Assembly (NCBI GenBank): GCA_945861885.1
Contig: CAMAVR010000014.1
Coordinates: 1 to 64,000 of the forward strand
Direction of reading: 5' to 3'
Length of the DNA stretch: 64,000 nt
From: Nannocystis exedens
Lineage (GTDB): Bacteria > Myxococcota_A > Polyangia > Polyangiales > Polyangiaceae
The notes beneath the pieces are model-generated. The model was given only the letters and a program-made list of their open reading frames with translations. It was not told the origin of the DNA and searched no databases. A program made the position numbers and the translations under genes. Of the stretch, positions 8,743 through 17,833 are shown in pieces (position 1 is the first letter of the stretch; the number at the start of each line of letters is the position of its first letter).

Positions 8743-11075
8743 AAATTCTCGCGATTCGTGGCGCCAATTTGGCGAGTCTTGAGGGCGCGTTCGAAGTCGA
8801 TTTGTGCGCGCCGCCGCTTTTTGGGCGCGGGCTATTTTTGATCAGCGGTCGCACCGGATCCGGAAAAAGCACGCTTCTCGATGCGATTTGCCTCGCGCTC
8901 TATCAGCGCACGCCGCGCCTGTCGGTGGTCGAACGCGGCGAAGTGCGTCGTGGCGACAGCGACCAACTGCTGTCGATCGCCGACCCGCGGTCGCTTGTTC
9001 CGCGTGGCGCGACGATGGCATTTGCCGAAGTTGATTTTATCGCGGTCGACAAAAAAACATACCGCGCGCGCTGGCGCGTGAGGCGCGCTCGCGATCGAGC
9101 CGACGGGGCGATGCAAAAAGCTACGATGGAGCTTCAGTGCATCACCGACGGTCGGAATTTGACCGGGACGAATTCAGAGACGCTTGAAAAAATCGCGGCG
9201 AGCGTAGGCCTATCGTTCGATCAGTTTCGACGGTCGGTGATTTTGCCTCAAGGGGAGTTTTCGGCTTTTTTGCGCGCGCGCGCAAACGAACGGGCCGAGC
9301 TTTTGGAGCGGATGACAAATACCGCAATTTATGGGGCGATTTCGCGTGCGGCGTACGATCGTCATGCGCGCGAAGAGGCTGCGCTTTCCGCCCTTGAAAA
9401 TGCGCGCCCGGCTGTGCTTCTAAGCGATGAAGAGCGCGAAGCGATTGCCGAAGGGCTACGCGCCGATGACGCCGCGATGGCCGGGAAAAAGAGCCAATTG
9501 TCGGTCGCGCAGCAAATTGTGCAGCGGCTCGCGCAGCGAGAAGAGGCGGCGCGCGCGATCGCGCAGACGTCCGAAGCGTTGAAGCGATGCGACGATGAAA
9601 TCAACGCGGCGCTAGCGACGAGGCCAGTTGTCGCCGCGGGCGATGCCGACGACGAAGCTTCGCTGGCGCAGCTGAGGCGGCAATTTGAGGCGATGGTGAA
9701 AGTTCGAGCGGTGCGTGGGCGGCTCGCACAAATCGAAAGTGAGCTGGCGCGTGACAGCGGCGCGCTAGAAGAGTTTGGGAACGTTGCACGCGCCGGAGCC
9801 GGCGATCTCGATGCTCTCGGAAAATCGGTCGTGGAGGCGGAAGCAAAGTGTGGCGAGGCGCTCCGTGCGCGGCGTGCGGCGGAAGCGGCGGTCGACCTCG
9901 CGGCGCGTCGCACGGAGCTGGTCGATGGCGAGGCGTGCCCGCTGTGCGGCGCAACCGAACACCCGTTCTCGTCGGACGAACGGTTTGACGAGCTCGTATC
10001 ATCGCTGCGTCGTCGTGAAATATCGCTGCGCGACGAAGTGACGAAAATGATCGCAAAAAAAAGCGCCATTGAAGCGAGTCTGCGGAGCGCGGAGCAGCGG
10101 GCGACGGCGATCGGCAAAGAGATCGAAGCAAAACAGGCCGAGCGCGCGCGTCTGAGCTCGTCGCTCGAATCGCTCGCCTCAACCGATGGCGTGCAGGCGA
10201 ACCAGGACGGCTCGATCGCAGACGTCGAGGCAGCGATTCGGCGCGCGGAAGAGGCGGTGAAGTGGCGGCATAAAGTCGAGGCTCTTCAAAAGACGAAAGC
10301 GGCCCTTGTAGAGGCGCTGGAGCGCCTAGAGAAGCGACTAGTGGAGGCGGTTCAGCTGACACCCGCCGACCCGTTCTCACTCCTCCAAGAGCAGCCTAGT
10401 GGGGCGATTGGCGGGGTCGATGCGCTTCAGGCAAAAATAAAATCGGTCATCAACGAGCTCGACGAGGCGGCACGGCGGTCGGGCGGGGCAGCCGAGCGGC
10501 TTACCAACGATGCGCGTGCGTGTCGTGAAGCAGCCCGCATTTCGGCCGAAATCGAAGGGAAAAGGCGTGCCGTCGAGCGGTATGCCGCGCTGAACGAGCT
10601 GATTGGGTCGCGCGAAGGGGGGAAGTTTAGGCGCTTCGCCCAGTCGGTGACGCTCGACGCGCTTTTGGTCCACGCGAACGAGCACCTTCGCGAACTGTCG
10701 CGGCGATACCGTCTCATGCGCGCCCCGGGGGGTGAGCTCGACCTCGAAGTGCACGATTTGGAGATGGGGGGCGACATTCGTAGCGTCGCCAGTTTGTCGG
10801 GCGGCGAAGCGTTTTTGGTCTCGCTCGCGCTCGCGTTGGGGCTCGCATCGCTCTCTTCGCACGGGGTGACGATCGATTCGCTATTTGTCGACGAAGGGTT
10901 CGGAAATCTCGACGCGACCGCTCTTGAAACGGCTCTTTCGGCGCTCGATGTGCTTCAATCGACCGGCAAGCAGGTAGGCCTCGTATCGCACGTGGCGGGG
11001 CTCTCGTCTCGAATTGGGGCCGAAGTTCGCGTTGTCGCAAGGGGCGGCGGAAGAAGCCGCATTGTGGTAGCGTAG
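8739..11075 (+). CDS. sbcC: Exonuclease subunit SbcC (Rad50-type ATPase)
   Basis: 778 residues, with a split ABC-ATPase head and an intervening coiled coil. Walker A (GRTGSGKST, about 37-45) and a Q-loop-like segment (LPQGEFSAFLRA) are N-terminal. A zinc hook CPLC sits near residue 400 between long Ala/Glu/Arg-rich helices. The signature LSGGEAF (about 686), Walker B (SLFVDEGFGNLD) and the H-loop (LVSHVAGL) are C-terminal. It drives the SbcD nuclease. The coiled coil is shorter than in E. coli SbcC (about 1,050 residues), but every catalytic motif is kept, so it looks functional. Confidence 0.95.
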   Translation: MKILAIRGANLASLEGAFEVDLCAPPLFGRGLFLISGRTGSGKSTLLDAICLALYQRTPRLSVVERGEVRRGDSDQLLSIADPRSLVPRGATMAFAEVDFIAVDKKTYRARWRVRRARDRADGAMQKATMELQCITDGRNLTGTNSETLEKIAASVGLSFDQFRRSVILPQGEFSAFLRARANERAELLERMTNTAIYGAISRAAYDRHAREEAALSALENARPAVLLSDEEREAIAEGLRADDAAMAGKKSQLSVAQQIVQRLAQREEAARAIAQTSEALKRCDDEINAALATRPVVAAGDADDEASLAQLRRQFEAMVKVRAVRGRLAQIESELARDSGALEEFGNVARAGAGDLDALGKSVVEAEAKCGEALRARRAAEAAVDLAARRTELVDGEACPLCGATEHPFSSDERFDELVSSLRRREISLRDEVTKMIAKKSAIEASLRSAEQRATAIGKEIEAKQAERARLSSSLESLASTDGVQANQDGSIADVEAAIRRAEEAVKWRHKVEALQKTKAALVEALERLEKRLVEAVQLTPADPFSLLQEQPSGAIGGVDALQAKIKSVINELDEAARRSGGAAERLTNDARACREAARISAEIEGKRRAVERYAALNELIGSREGGKFRRFAQSVTLDALLVHANEHLRELSRRYRLMRAPGGELDLEVHDLEMGGDIRSVASLSGGEAFLVSLALALGLASLSSHGVTIDSLFVDEGFGNLDATALETALSALDVLQSTGKQVGLVSHVAGLSSRIGAEVRVVARGGGRSRIVVA

Positions 11076-11079
11076 CCCG

Positions 11080-12519
11080 GTGAATAGCAGCAATATTCAG
11101 GGCACTGGGTACTTTGCAAGTGCACCGATAGGCACCGAGAAGCGCGCGCGAATCGCGCCGCGCGATTTGTTGGCGCTGACAAAGCCGCGCGTGACAACGA
11201 TGGTGCTGGCAACAGGTGGCGCTGGTGCGGCGATGGCGCCTGGGGCTGTTTCAAACAGTGCGCTTGCTCTTTCGCTCATCGGAACCGTGCTGATCGTGAG
11301 CGCCGCGAATGCGCTCAACATGTGGTGGGAGCGCGATGTCGATGCGTTCATGTCGCGCACGCGCAATCGTCCGCTGCCAGCTGGGCGCATGCAGCCAGAA
11401 GTCGCGCTCGTGTTCGGGCTGGCGCTCGCCGCGATTTCAGTGCCGATGCTGTTCGCCGTAAACATCACGGTCGGCCTTTTAGGTCTCGTTGCATTGGTGA
11501 CATACGTCGCCATTTACACGCCGCTAAAAAAGCACACGCCGCTCGCGCTTCAAGTGGGTGCGGTGCCCGGAGCGATTCCGCCGCTTATTGGCTGGGCCAC
11601 CGTGACAGGTGAGCTCGATCGCGGCGGTCTCGCGCTTTTTGCGCTGATGTTTTTTTGGCAAGTTCCGCACTTCATTGCGATCACGGTGTTTCGCGCGGAA
11701 GAATATGCGCGTGCCGGGTTAAAAGTGCACGCCGTGGCGCGAGGGCTCGAGGCGTCGCGGACGGCGATGATTTTTTGGACGGTGGCGCTTCTCGGCTCAA
11801 CGTTCTTGCCGTTCTTTTTTCTCATCGCCGGCACGCGTTACCTTCTCGTCGCGCTTATTTCAGGGGCGCTTTTTATCTTTTTAGGGCTGCGCGGTTACGC
11901 CGCTGAAAACGCCAAGCGTTGGTCGCGGGGAGTTTTCGCCTACTCGATCGTCTACTTGGTCGTTCTGTTCGGCGCGATGCTCGCTGACAGGCGCGAAGTT
12001 GAAGTTGTGACGTTCGGGCGGGTGCCGGAGTTTCATCTCACCGACCAGTACAACCGCGAAACGACACGTTTGCATTTCGCGAATCACGTGACCGTGGTCG
12101 ATTTTTTCTTCACGAATTGCCAGCAGTCGTGTCCGCGGCTTACGCGGATCATGGGCGATCTTCGCGGGCGCTTTTCGAGCGACCCGCATGTTCAATTTGC
12201 GTCGATCAGCGTCGACCCAGAGACCGACACGCCCGAACTTCTCCGCGCCTACGCCGAGCGCTCAAACGCTAACGCGGCGAATTGGGCTTTTTTAACTGGT
12301 CCCAGCATCGATGTTCAGAGTGTCGTCGTCCAGGGGTTCAAAATGACGATGGACAAAGGGGCAGTCGGCGCCGACGGGATTTTTGATGTCATGCACGGTA
12401 ACCGCTTCGTCGTGATCGACGAAAACGGCGAAATTCGCGGCTATTATGGCGTCGATACCGAGGCGGAGATTCAGACGCTTGAGCACGATATCAAGCAGAT
12501 CAGCCGGAAGATTCGCTGA
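11080..12519 (+). CDS. ctaB: Heme O synthase (CtaB) fused to an SCO/SenC copper chaperone
   Basis: 479 residues in one open frame. Residues about 25-305 are a UbiA-type prenyltransferase: NMWWERDVDAF from residue 80, RTRNRPLPAGR, YTPLKKHTP and about nine membrane helices. It farnesylates heme B to heme O. Residues about 315-479 are a thioredoxin-fold SCO domain with the copper-binding pair C347-x3-C351 and H439, which metallates the CuA site of cytochrome oxidase. An odd number of helices would put the SCO domain in the periplasm, where it works. The start is a GTG four bases after sbcC. The fusion joins two oxidase-assembly steps. The reading frame across the joint is clean. Confidence 0.92.
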   Translation: MNSSNIQGTGYFASAPIGTEKRARIAPRDLLALTKPRVTTMVLATGGAGAAMAPGAVSNSALALSLIGTVLIVSAANALNMWWERDVDAFMSRTRNRPLPAGRMQPEVALVFGLALAAISVPMLFAVNITVGLLGLVALVTYVAIYTPLKKHTPLALQVGAVPGAIPPLIGWATVTGELDRGGLALFALMFFWQVPHFIAITVFRAEEYARAGLKVHAVARGLEASRTAMIFWTVALLGSTFLPFFFLIAGTRYLLVALISGALFIFLGLRGYAAENAKRWSRGVFAYSIVYLVVLFGAMLADRREVEVVTFGRVPEFHLTDQYNRETTRLHFANHVTVVDFFFTNCQQSCPRLTRIMGDLRGRFSSDPHVQFASISVDPETDTPELLRAYAERSNANAANWAFLTGPSIDVQSVVVQGFKMTMDKGAVGADGIFDVMHGNRFVVIDENGEIRGYYGVDTEAEIQTLEHDIKQISRKIR

Positions 12520-12950
12520 TGACGACAATCGAGATTGGCGCGCGGCTAGCGCTGCTCAACGCCTGTTTGAATGGTCTGAGCGCGATTCTGATTTTCACCG
12601 GTTGGCAGTTCGCGCGGCGGCATATGCGAAGCGAGCATCGGGCGTGCATGATCGGCGCATTGGCAAGTTCGATCCTTTTTCTCGCCTCTTACCTGACGAG
12701 AGTCGCGTTGACGGGCACGCACGCCGATCCGCATCAGGGGCTCGTTCATTACGTCTATCTGTTCGTTCTTCTAACGCACATGGTCTTGGCGATCGTCATT
12801 GTCCCGCTAGTCCTTCGAACCGCATGGCTGGCTTACCGCGACCGAATCGTGGAACACCGCAAAATCGCTCGAATAACGATCCCTCTCTGGCTCTACGTGT
12901 CGGTTACAGGGGTCGTCGTCTACGTGATGCTGTACGCGATCCCGGTGTAA
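12519..12950 (+). CDS. DUF420 membrane protein (CtaM-like oxidase assembly factor)
   Basis: 143 residues with four membrane helices. The DUF420 pattern is visible: LNACLNGLSAILIFTGW, the HADPHQGLVHYVYLF loop, a conserved THMVLAI, and HRKIARITIPLWLYVSVTGV. In Staphylococcus a DUF420 protein (CtaM) is needed for heme A oxidase maturation. The start shares one base with the stop of the ctaB-SCO gene, so the pair probably acts together in cytochrome oxidase assembly. Oxidase subunits are not in the window. Confidence 0.85.
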   Translation: MTTIEIGARLALLNACLNGLSAILIFTGWQFARRHMRSEHRACMIGALASSILFLASYLTRVALTGTHADPHQGLVHYVYLFVLLTHMVLAIVIVPLVLRTAWLAYRDRIVEHRKIARITIPLWLYVSVTGVVVYVMLYAIPV

Positions 12951-12973
12951 AACCCGATCTTGATAAGCGGTCT

Positions 12974-13007
12974 CGTAAACGTGCCCGTGCCCGTAAACGT
13001 GCCCGGT
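12974..13007. repeat. Short GTAAACGTGCCC tandem repeat
   Basis: Two units of CGTAAACGTGCCCG start at 12974 and 12992, an 18-bp period. The second unit, CCCGTAAACGTGCCCGGT (12990-13007), recurs exactly at 60685-60702. Both sites lie just downstream of plus-strand stop codons. This looks like a dispersed intergenic element of the lineage. Confidence 0.65.
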
Positions 13008-13055
13008 AGTTCTCTTCGCTCGCCACCCAGCGGTTTCTAAGCTATCCCGCACGGC

Positions 13056-14588
13056 ATGTCGCCCGATGCAAAGCTAGCCAAAACTCTCTCTCGAGTCGCA
13101 CAAGGGGGGGCCCCAAAGTACCACGCAAAAAATACCGAAGCGGGGAAGCTCTTTGCCCGCGAACGCATCGCGCGTTTGGTCGATGAAGGGTCGTTTCTCG
13201 AAGACGGCGCCCTTGCGAACAATCTCGATCCCGAGCTGCCAGCCGACGGGGTGATTACCGGCACAGCGATGATTGCGGGGAGGCCCGTCGCGCTAATGGC
13301 GAACGACTCGACGATCAAAGCGGGGTCGTGGGGGCGGCGCACCGTTGAAAAGATTTTGCGCATTCAAGAGACGGCGAGCGACCTGCTAATCCCGATGCTC
13401 TATCTCGTCGACTCGGCTGGCGCGCGAATCACCGATCAGCTCGAAATGTTTCCGGGTAGGCGCGGTGCGGGGCGCATTTTTTACAATCAGGTGCAGATGA
13501 GCGGCCGCGTGCCGCAAGTGTGCCTGTTGTTCGGCCCGAGCGCTGCTGGGGGGGCTTATATTCCCGCGTTTTGTGATGTTGTCGTGATGGTCGACGGCAA
13601 CGCGAGCATGTACCTCGGCTCGCCGCGCATGGCCGAAATGGTGATCGGCGAGAAAGTGACCCTCGAAGAAATGGGCGGCGCAAAAATGCACTGCTCAATT
13701 TCGGGCTGCGGCGATGTCCTTTGCAAAAGCGAAGACGAAGCGATCGCGTTTGCGAAAAAATATCTCGCATACATGCCTACAAATTGGAGCGCGCCGGTCC
13801 CCGTCGAAGAGGCGCGCGCGCCCAAAAGGAGCGGCAAATCGATCGCCGAGATCATCCCGGTCGACGAGAACAAGTCGTTCGACATGATCCACCTGATAGG
13901 TGAAATTATCGACGAAGGGTCGTGGTGCGAAATCAAGAAGCTGTTCGCCCGCGAAATGTTAACCGGTTTCGCGCGAATCAACGGTCGCGCCGTCGGCATC
14001 GTCGCCAATCAGCCGAAGTGGCTGGGGGGTGTGCTTTTTGTCGATTCGGCCGACAAAGCGGCCCGCTTTATTTGGCTGTGCGACGCATTCGGGATTCCGC
14101 TTTTGTATCTCGCCGATGTTCCAGGTTTTATGATCGGGACGAAAGTCGAGAAGCAGGGGATTATCCGCGCCGGCGCAAAAATGATCGCGGCGGTAAGCGA
14201 GGCGACTGTTCCGAAGCTGAGCGTCGTGGTGCGAAAAGCGTACGGCGCGGGGCTCTACGCGATGTGCGGGCCGGCGTTCGAGCCAGATGCATGCCTCGCG
14301 CTCCCTTCGGCATCAATCGCGGTGATGGGCCCGCAAGCGGCTGTTAACGCCGTATTTTATAACAAAATTCAAGAAGTCGCCGCGGGGCCAGAGCGCGACG
14401 CGTACGTCGAAGAGCTGCGGCAGCAGTACAGAGCCGACATCGATCTGATGAAGCTCGCGAACGAACTGGTGGTCGACGGCGTCGTCTCAGGGGATAACTT
14501 GCGAGACGAGCTATCGGCCCGATTCGCGCGCTACGCACTGAAAAAAGAGCCACGCGTAAAGCGAAAGCACTTGGTACCGCCGGTTTAA
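13056..14588 (+). CDS. Acyl-CoA carboxylase carboxyltransferase (beta) subunit
   Basis: 510 residues, two crotonase-fold halves of the AccD/PccB type. It transfers CO2 from carboxybiotin to an acyl-CoA such as propionyl- or methylcrotonyl-CoA. Visible landmarks are ARERIARLVDEGSF, the acyl-CoA binding GPSAAGGAYIPAFCD in the N half, and LADVPGFMIGTKVEKQGIIR plus VRKAYGAGLYAMCGPAFEPD in the C half. The SGAR-type loop (VDSAGARITDQ) favours the methylcrotonyl/propionyl branch, but the exact substrate cannot be read. The biotin carboxylase and biotin carrier partner is not adjacent. The only biotin enzyme in the window is the urea-carboxylase-type protein. Confidence 0.88.
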   Translation: MSPDAKLAKTLSRVAQGGAPKYHAKNTEAGKLFARERIARLVDEGSFLEDGALANNLDPELPADGVITGTAMIAGRPVALMANDSTIKAGSWGRRTVEKILRIQETASDLLIPMLYLVDSAGARITDQLEMFPGRRGAGRIFYNQVQMSGRVPQVCLLFGPSAAGGAYIPAFCDVVVMVDGNASMYLGSPRMAEMVIGEKVTLEEMGGAKMHCSISGCGDVLCKSEDEAIAFAKKYLAYMPTNWSAPVPVEEARAPKRSGKSIAEIIPVDENKSFDMIHLIGEIIDEGSWCEIKKLFAREMLTGFARINGRAVGIVANQPKWLGGVLFVDSADKAARFIWLCDAFGIPLLYLADVPGFMIGTKVEKQGIIRAGAKMIAAVSEATVPKLSVVVRKAYGAGLYAMCGPAFEPDACLALPSASIAVMGPQAAVNAVFYNKIQEVAAGPERDAYVEELRQQYRADIDLMKLANELVVDGVVSGDNLRDELSARFARYALKKEPRVKRKHLVPPV

Positions 14589-14597
14589 GCGGATCCC

Positions 14598-14651
14598 CCT
14601 CTCCCGCTTCGCGGGAGAGGGAAAGCGTGACGAAGTCACGCGAGGGTGAGG
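14598..14651 (+). repeat. 54-bp palindromic repeat, copy A
   Basis: Two stem-loops in series: CCTCTCCCGC/GCGGGAGAGG with a TTC loop (14598-14620), then GCGTGAC/GTCACGC around GAA (14625-14641). A GAGGGTGAGG tail follows. It lies ten bases after the carboxylase stop and could also end that transcript, although no T run follows. Confidence 0.8.
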
Positions 14652-14914
14652 GCTCAGGGGTCTAAAATTCACCGACAAAGATCTAAATCGAAGCAACCCC
14701 AACGGGTTCCTGTCCGATGAAGTGTCATGGACGTCAGTCAACAGGCAAGGCGGCTTCGTCGCGAAACGAGGACTTACAATCCAGCGCATCGCAAACGCCA
14801 ACGTGATTGCCGATATCGATGACGTCGTTCTTGTTATTCGTCGAAGCTTGCATCTGCGCAGCGCTTCACTGGGCTAGATCTTGGTCGACGGCTGTTCTTG
14901 CGCGACGGCCGCGA

Positions 14915-15004
14915 GCCCCTCACCCTCGCGTGACTTCGTCACGCTTTCCCCCTCACCCTCGCGTGACTTCGTCACGCTTTCCCTCTCCCGCTTCGCGGGA
15001 GAGG
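14915..15004 (-). repeat. 54-bp palindromic repeat, copy B with partial tandem copy
   Basis: 14951-15004 is copy A in inverse orientation. It differs only in the three-base loop (TTC where a perfect inverse would have GAA). 14915-14950 repeats the first two thirds directly before it. Together A and B form a pair of inverted repeats about 300 bp apart, each built from two hairpins, just past the end of miaA. Confidence 0.8.
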
Positions 15005-15045
15005 AGGCTTTCTCGCCCGCGTTTGCCGCTCGAAAATAGTCGGCA

Positions 15046-15954
15046 TCATCGTGAATACGGTAGCAACGTCACGTCAGCGCTGTTTAGCCACGTTTTCTGC
15101 CTTCTTGCGAAGACCCTTGTCGCTCGCACGATCGCGATGGCGAGCTCTTCGCGTGGCAGCTCGCCTTTCACGTGGGCGGCTACTTCGTGGTAGCCGACGG
15201 AGCTCATCGCTCTCGCGTTTTCGTAGCCTCGCTTGATGAGCGACTCGACTTCGTCGATCCACCCTTCTTCGAGCCACGCGGTTACGCGCGCTTCAATGCG
15301 CTTCGTGAGCTCTTCGTTTGAATGCGCGATGGCGAACATTTGGTGCGGGTAGTGGACCGTTGCAAACGCGTGTTCGCGCTGCCACTCAGTCATGGCGCGC
15401 CCCGACAGCGTGTGCACTTCAAGTGCGCGACTGACGCGAACGATGTCGTTTGCGTGAAGGCGTGCGGCCGCTTCGGGGTCGATTTCCGCGAGGGCGGCGT
15501 GCAGCGCCTCGGCCCCTTCGCGCTCAACAAGTTCGCGGTGCTTCGCGCGAAGCTCGTCGCTCCCCGGTGGCGCCGGCGCTAGACCAAAAAGAAGCGCTTT
15601 CACCCACAGAAATGTCCCCCCACAGACGATAGGGCGCTTTCCTCTGGCGCGGATGTCGTCGACGCAGGCGCTTGCCAGTTTTGCGAATCCGGCGGCGTCG
15701 ATGGTGTCGAGTGGGTTGAGTGCGTCGATGAGGTAATGCTTCGCGCGAGACAACTCTTCGGCGGTCGGCTTGCCCGAACCGATGTTGAATTCGCGATAAA
15801 TTTGCACGCTGTCGGCGCTGACAATTTCGCCGTTCAGCGCGATGGCGACGTCGATCGCGAGGGCAGTTTTTCCGCTCGCTGTCTGCCCCACAATCGCCAC
15901 AAGATCGTCGTTTTGTGAAGCCGCCTCGACGATCGTCGACGCCATCGACGTCAT
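15046..15954 (-). CDS. miaA: tRNA dimethylallyltransferase
   Basis: 302 residues from the ATG at 15954, typical for MiaA. It adds dimethylallyl to A37 of tRNAs that read UNN codons. Motifs are the P-loop VGQTASGKTALA near residue 20, SADSVQIYREFNIGSGKPT, HYLIDALNP, VCGGTFLWVKALLFG, and the C-terminal SSVGYHEVAAHVKGE with ATRVFARRQKTW. I chose 15954 because it overlaps the mutL stop as ATGA. The open frame runs 54 codons further upstream inside mutL but that part is Arg-rich shadow sequence. The gene order mutL-miaA is common. Confidence 0.95.
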   Translation of the reverse strand: MTSMASTIVEAASQNDDLVAIVGQTASGKTALAIDVAIALNGEIVSADSVQIYREFNIGSGKPTAEELSRAKHYLIDALNPLDTIDAAGFAKLASACVDDIRARGKRPIVCGGTFLWVKALLFGLAPAPPGSDELRAKHRELVEREGAEALHAALAEIDPEAAARLHANDIVRVSRALEVHTLSGRAMTEWQREHAFATVHYPHQMFAIAHSNEELTKRIEARVTAWLEEGWIDEVESLIKRGYENARAMSSVGYHEVAAHVKGELPREELAIAIVRATRVFARRQKTWLNSADVTLLPYSR

Positions 15955-17816
15955 GGGCGACCGACGCGGCGCTCGAGCTCTTCGAACGTTGTTCGCGTCA
16001 CGATAGGGCGACCGTGCGGGCAATGTCCTGCGAAATCGACGTTGTCGAGCGACTGCAAGAGCGCGGCCCCATCTTCGCGCGATACGCGATCGCCCGCGCG
16101 CACCGACCCGTGGCACGCCATCGTTGCCAGCACGCGATCGGCTGCATCGCCAAACGGGCGCTTGGCGAGGCGACCGAATTCGGCGAGCAAATCGCGCGCG
16201 ATTCGATCCGGGTGGCTTCGTGCGAGAATGGCCGGCACCGCATGCACCGACACGGCGTTCGTACCAATGGCGCGAAGTTCGACGCCGACCGATAGCGCTT
16301 CGGCCGCGTGCTCTTCGGCAATCGCCACTTCGCTGGGCGCGAGCGACAGAACTTCAGGAATGAGCAGCGCTTGCATCGCGATTGCGCGCGACGCGTAGCC
16401 GGCGCGGAGCCGCGCAAATGTCACCCGCTCGGCTGCGGCATGCTGGTCGATGATGTAAAGTGCATCTTCGCCTTCGCAAAGAAGAAACATCTTTCGAAGC
16501 TGCGCGAGAAATACGAGCCGCGAGTAAAATCCTGGCGCTTCAAAAAGCGTCCGCGCTTCGGGCGACGCGGAGGGGGGCGGCGTAGGCTCGGACAGCGGCA
16601 ATACCGGTTCGGCTGCGCGCGTCACATATGAAATGGGCGACGCTAACGGAGCAAGATTCCATGGGTCGGTTTCGGTCGGCGATGACATCGCGCTCGATGC
16701 CCCGTCTGATGCAAGATCGCCGCGCCGCGCCGCCGGGCTGAACGACCACGCGTCGCCCGATGGCCGATCGCCGTTTGCCTGCGGCATCGGTTCGGGGGCG
16801 CGCTGCCATGGCCTAAAAAGCGGCGCTGCGGGGATTGCAAACGCTTTTCCGAGAGCGGAGTTGAGCACGCGGGTAACGGCGGTATAAACCGTTTTCGCGT
16901 CGGTAAAACGGACTTCAGCTTTTTGCGGATGAACGTTGACGTCGACGACGTCCGGAGGCACTTCAACGTAGACGACGCCGACGGGATAGCGCCCGCCTTC
17001 AAGCACCGAGCCGTAAGCTTGCGCGACAGCGCGGGCAAGAAGTCGATCGCGCACCGGGCGTCCGTTGACGAACATGTAAAGCGCAACCGCGCCACTTCGC
17101 GCGCGCTCCGGTGGAGATAAATGCGCTTCGATCCGCACCCCCGTATGCTCTCCGGCGCACGCTTCGAGACGCTCATCAATCGCCCGCGCCGCCCGGTCTG
17201 CGCGTGACGGCGCCCGTAAGTACTCATGAACAACTTTGCCGTCGCGCACCAGTGTGAACGCGACATCGTGGCGCCCCAGTGCAGCGAGGAGCACCGCTTC
17301 GCCGACATGCGCCGATTCCGTCGCTTGCGATTTTAGAAACTTGCGCCGCGCCGGCACGTTGAAAAACAGATCGCGCACGCACACCGTCGTCCCGGTCGCG
17401 CACCCGACCGGACTTACGCGAGGCTCGCCGCCCCCTTCGAGAACAAGCTCAACCCCTTCGTTGTGGCCCGCTGCGCGTGTCGTGAGGCTGAGTTTAGATA
17501 CTGATGCGATGCTTGGAAGCGCTTCGCCACGAAAGCCGAACGTTACGATTCGGCTCAGATCGTCGAGCGACGTAATTTTGCTCGTGGCGTGCCGTTCGAG
17601 CGCCAAACGCGCATCATCGGCAATCATCCCTTCGCCGTCATCGAGAATCGAAATGCGCTCGACGCCGCCGCGATCGACTTCAACCCGTATGCGGGTGGCG
17701 CCGGCATCGATCGAATTTTCAATCAGCTCTTTGACAATGCTCGCAGGCCGTTCGACCACTTCGCCCGCGGCAATTTGGTTTGCCAAGTCGCTCGAGAGTC
17801 TTCGAATTTTCCCCAT
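15951..17816 (-). CDS. mutL: DNA mismatch repair protein MutL
   Basis: 621 residues. The GHKL ATPase half (1-330) shows LANQIAAGEVVERPASIVKE, ELIENSIDAGAT, DDGEGM, RHATSKI and GFRGEALPSIASV. A disordered Pro/Ser linker (about 340-430) precedes the C-terminal dimer domain. That domain has DQHAAAERVTF from residue 457, ACHGSVRAG and CPHGRP, marks of endonuclease-type MutL. The final Glu of DQHA-x2-E-x4-E appears to be Ala at residue 468, so nicking activity is uncertain. MutL links MutS to downstream repair. The gene is coupled to miaA by ATGA. Confidence 0.96.
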   Translation of the reverse strand: MGKIRRLSSDLANQIAAGEVVERPASIVKELIENSIDAGATRIRVEVDRGGVERISILDDGEGMIADDARLALERHATSKITSLDDLSRIVTFGFRGEALPSIASVSKLSLTTRAAGHNEGVELVLEGGGEPRVSPVGCATGTTVCVRDLFFNVPARRKFLKSQATESAHVGEAVLLAALGRHDVAFTLVRDGKVVHEYLRAPSRADRAARAIDERLEACAGEHTGVRIEAHLSPPERARSGAVALYMFVNGRPVRDRLLARAVAQAYGSVLEGGRYPVGVVYVEVPPDVVDVNVHPQKAEVRFTDAKTVYTAVTRVLNSALGKAFAIPAAPLFRPWQRAPEPMPQANGDRPSGDAWSFSPAARRGDLASDGASSAMSSPTETDPWNLAPLASPISYVTRAAEPVLPLSEPTPPPSASPEARTLFEAPGFYSRLVFLAQLRKMFLLCEGEDALYIIDQHAAAERVTFARLRAGYASRAIAMQALLIPEVLSLAPSEVAIAEEHAAEALSVGVELRAIGTNAVSVHAVPAILARSHPDRIARDLLAEFGRLAKRPFGDAADRVLATMACHGSVRAGDRVSREDGAALLQSLDNVDFAGHCPHGRPIVTRTTFEELERRVGRP

Positions 17817-17833
17817 GGCGCCTAACTCGGTTT

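Larger units (their letters stand above)
14589..15045. other. 457-bp intergenic region with inverted palindromic repeats
   Basis: This is the longest stretch without a gene. It is bounded by inverted copies of one repeat (14598-14651 and 14951-15004, plus a partial direct copy at 14915-14950). The middle (14661-14914) has short open frames but none with a good ribosome site or family resemblance. An open frame on the plus strand from 14807 runs into miaA antisense and looks spurious. The flanking genes converge here. Confidence 0.6.

Noticed and set aside
9362..10380. Long Ser/Arg-rich open frames antisense to sbcC
   Set aside because: They lie wholly inside a strong sbcC reading, have biased Ser/Arg composition and no family motif. 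This is expected from GC-rich codon bias.
14807..15193. 128-codon plus-strand frame in the intergenic repeat region
   Set aside because: It is built from the palindromic repeat sequence and runs into miaA antisense. No ribosome site.
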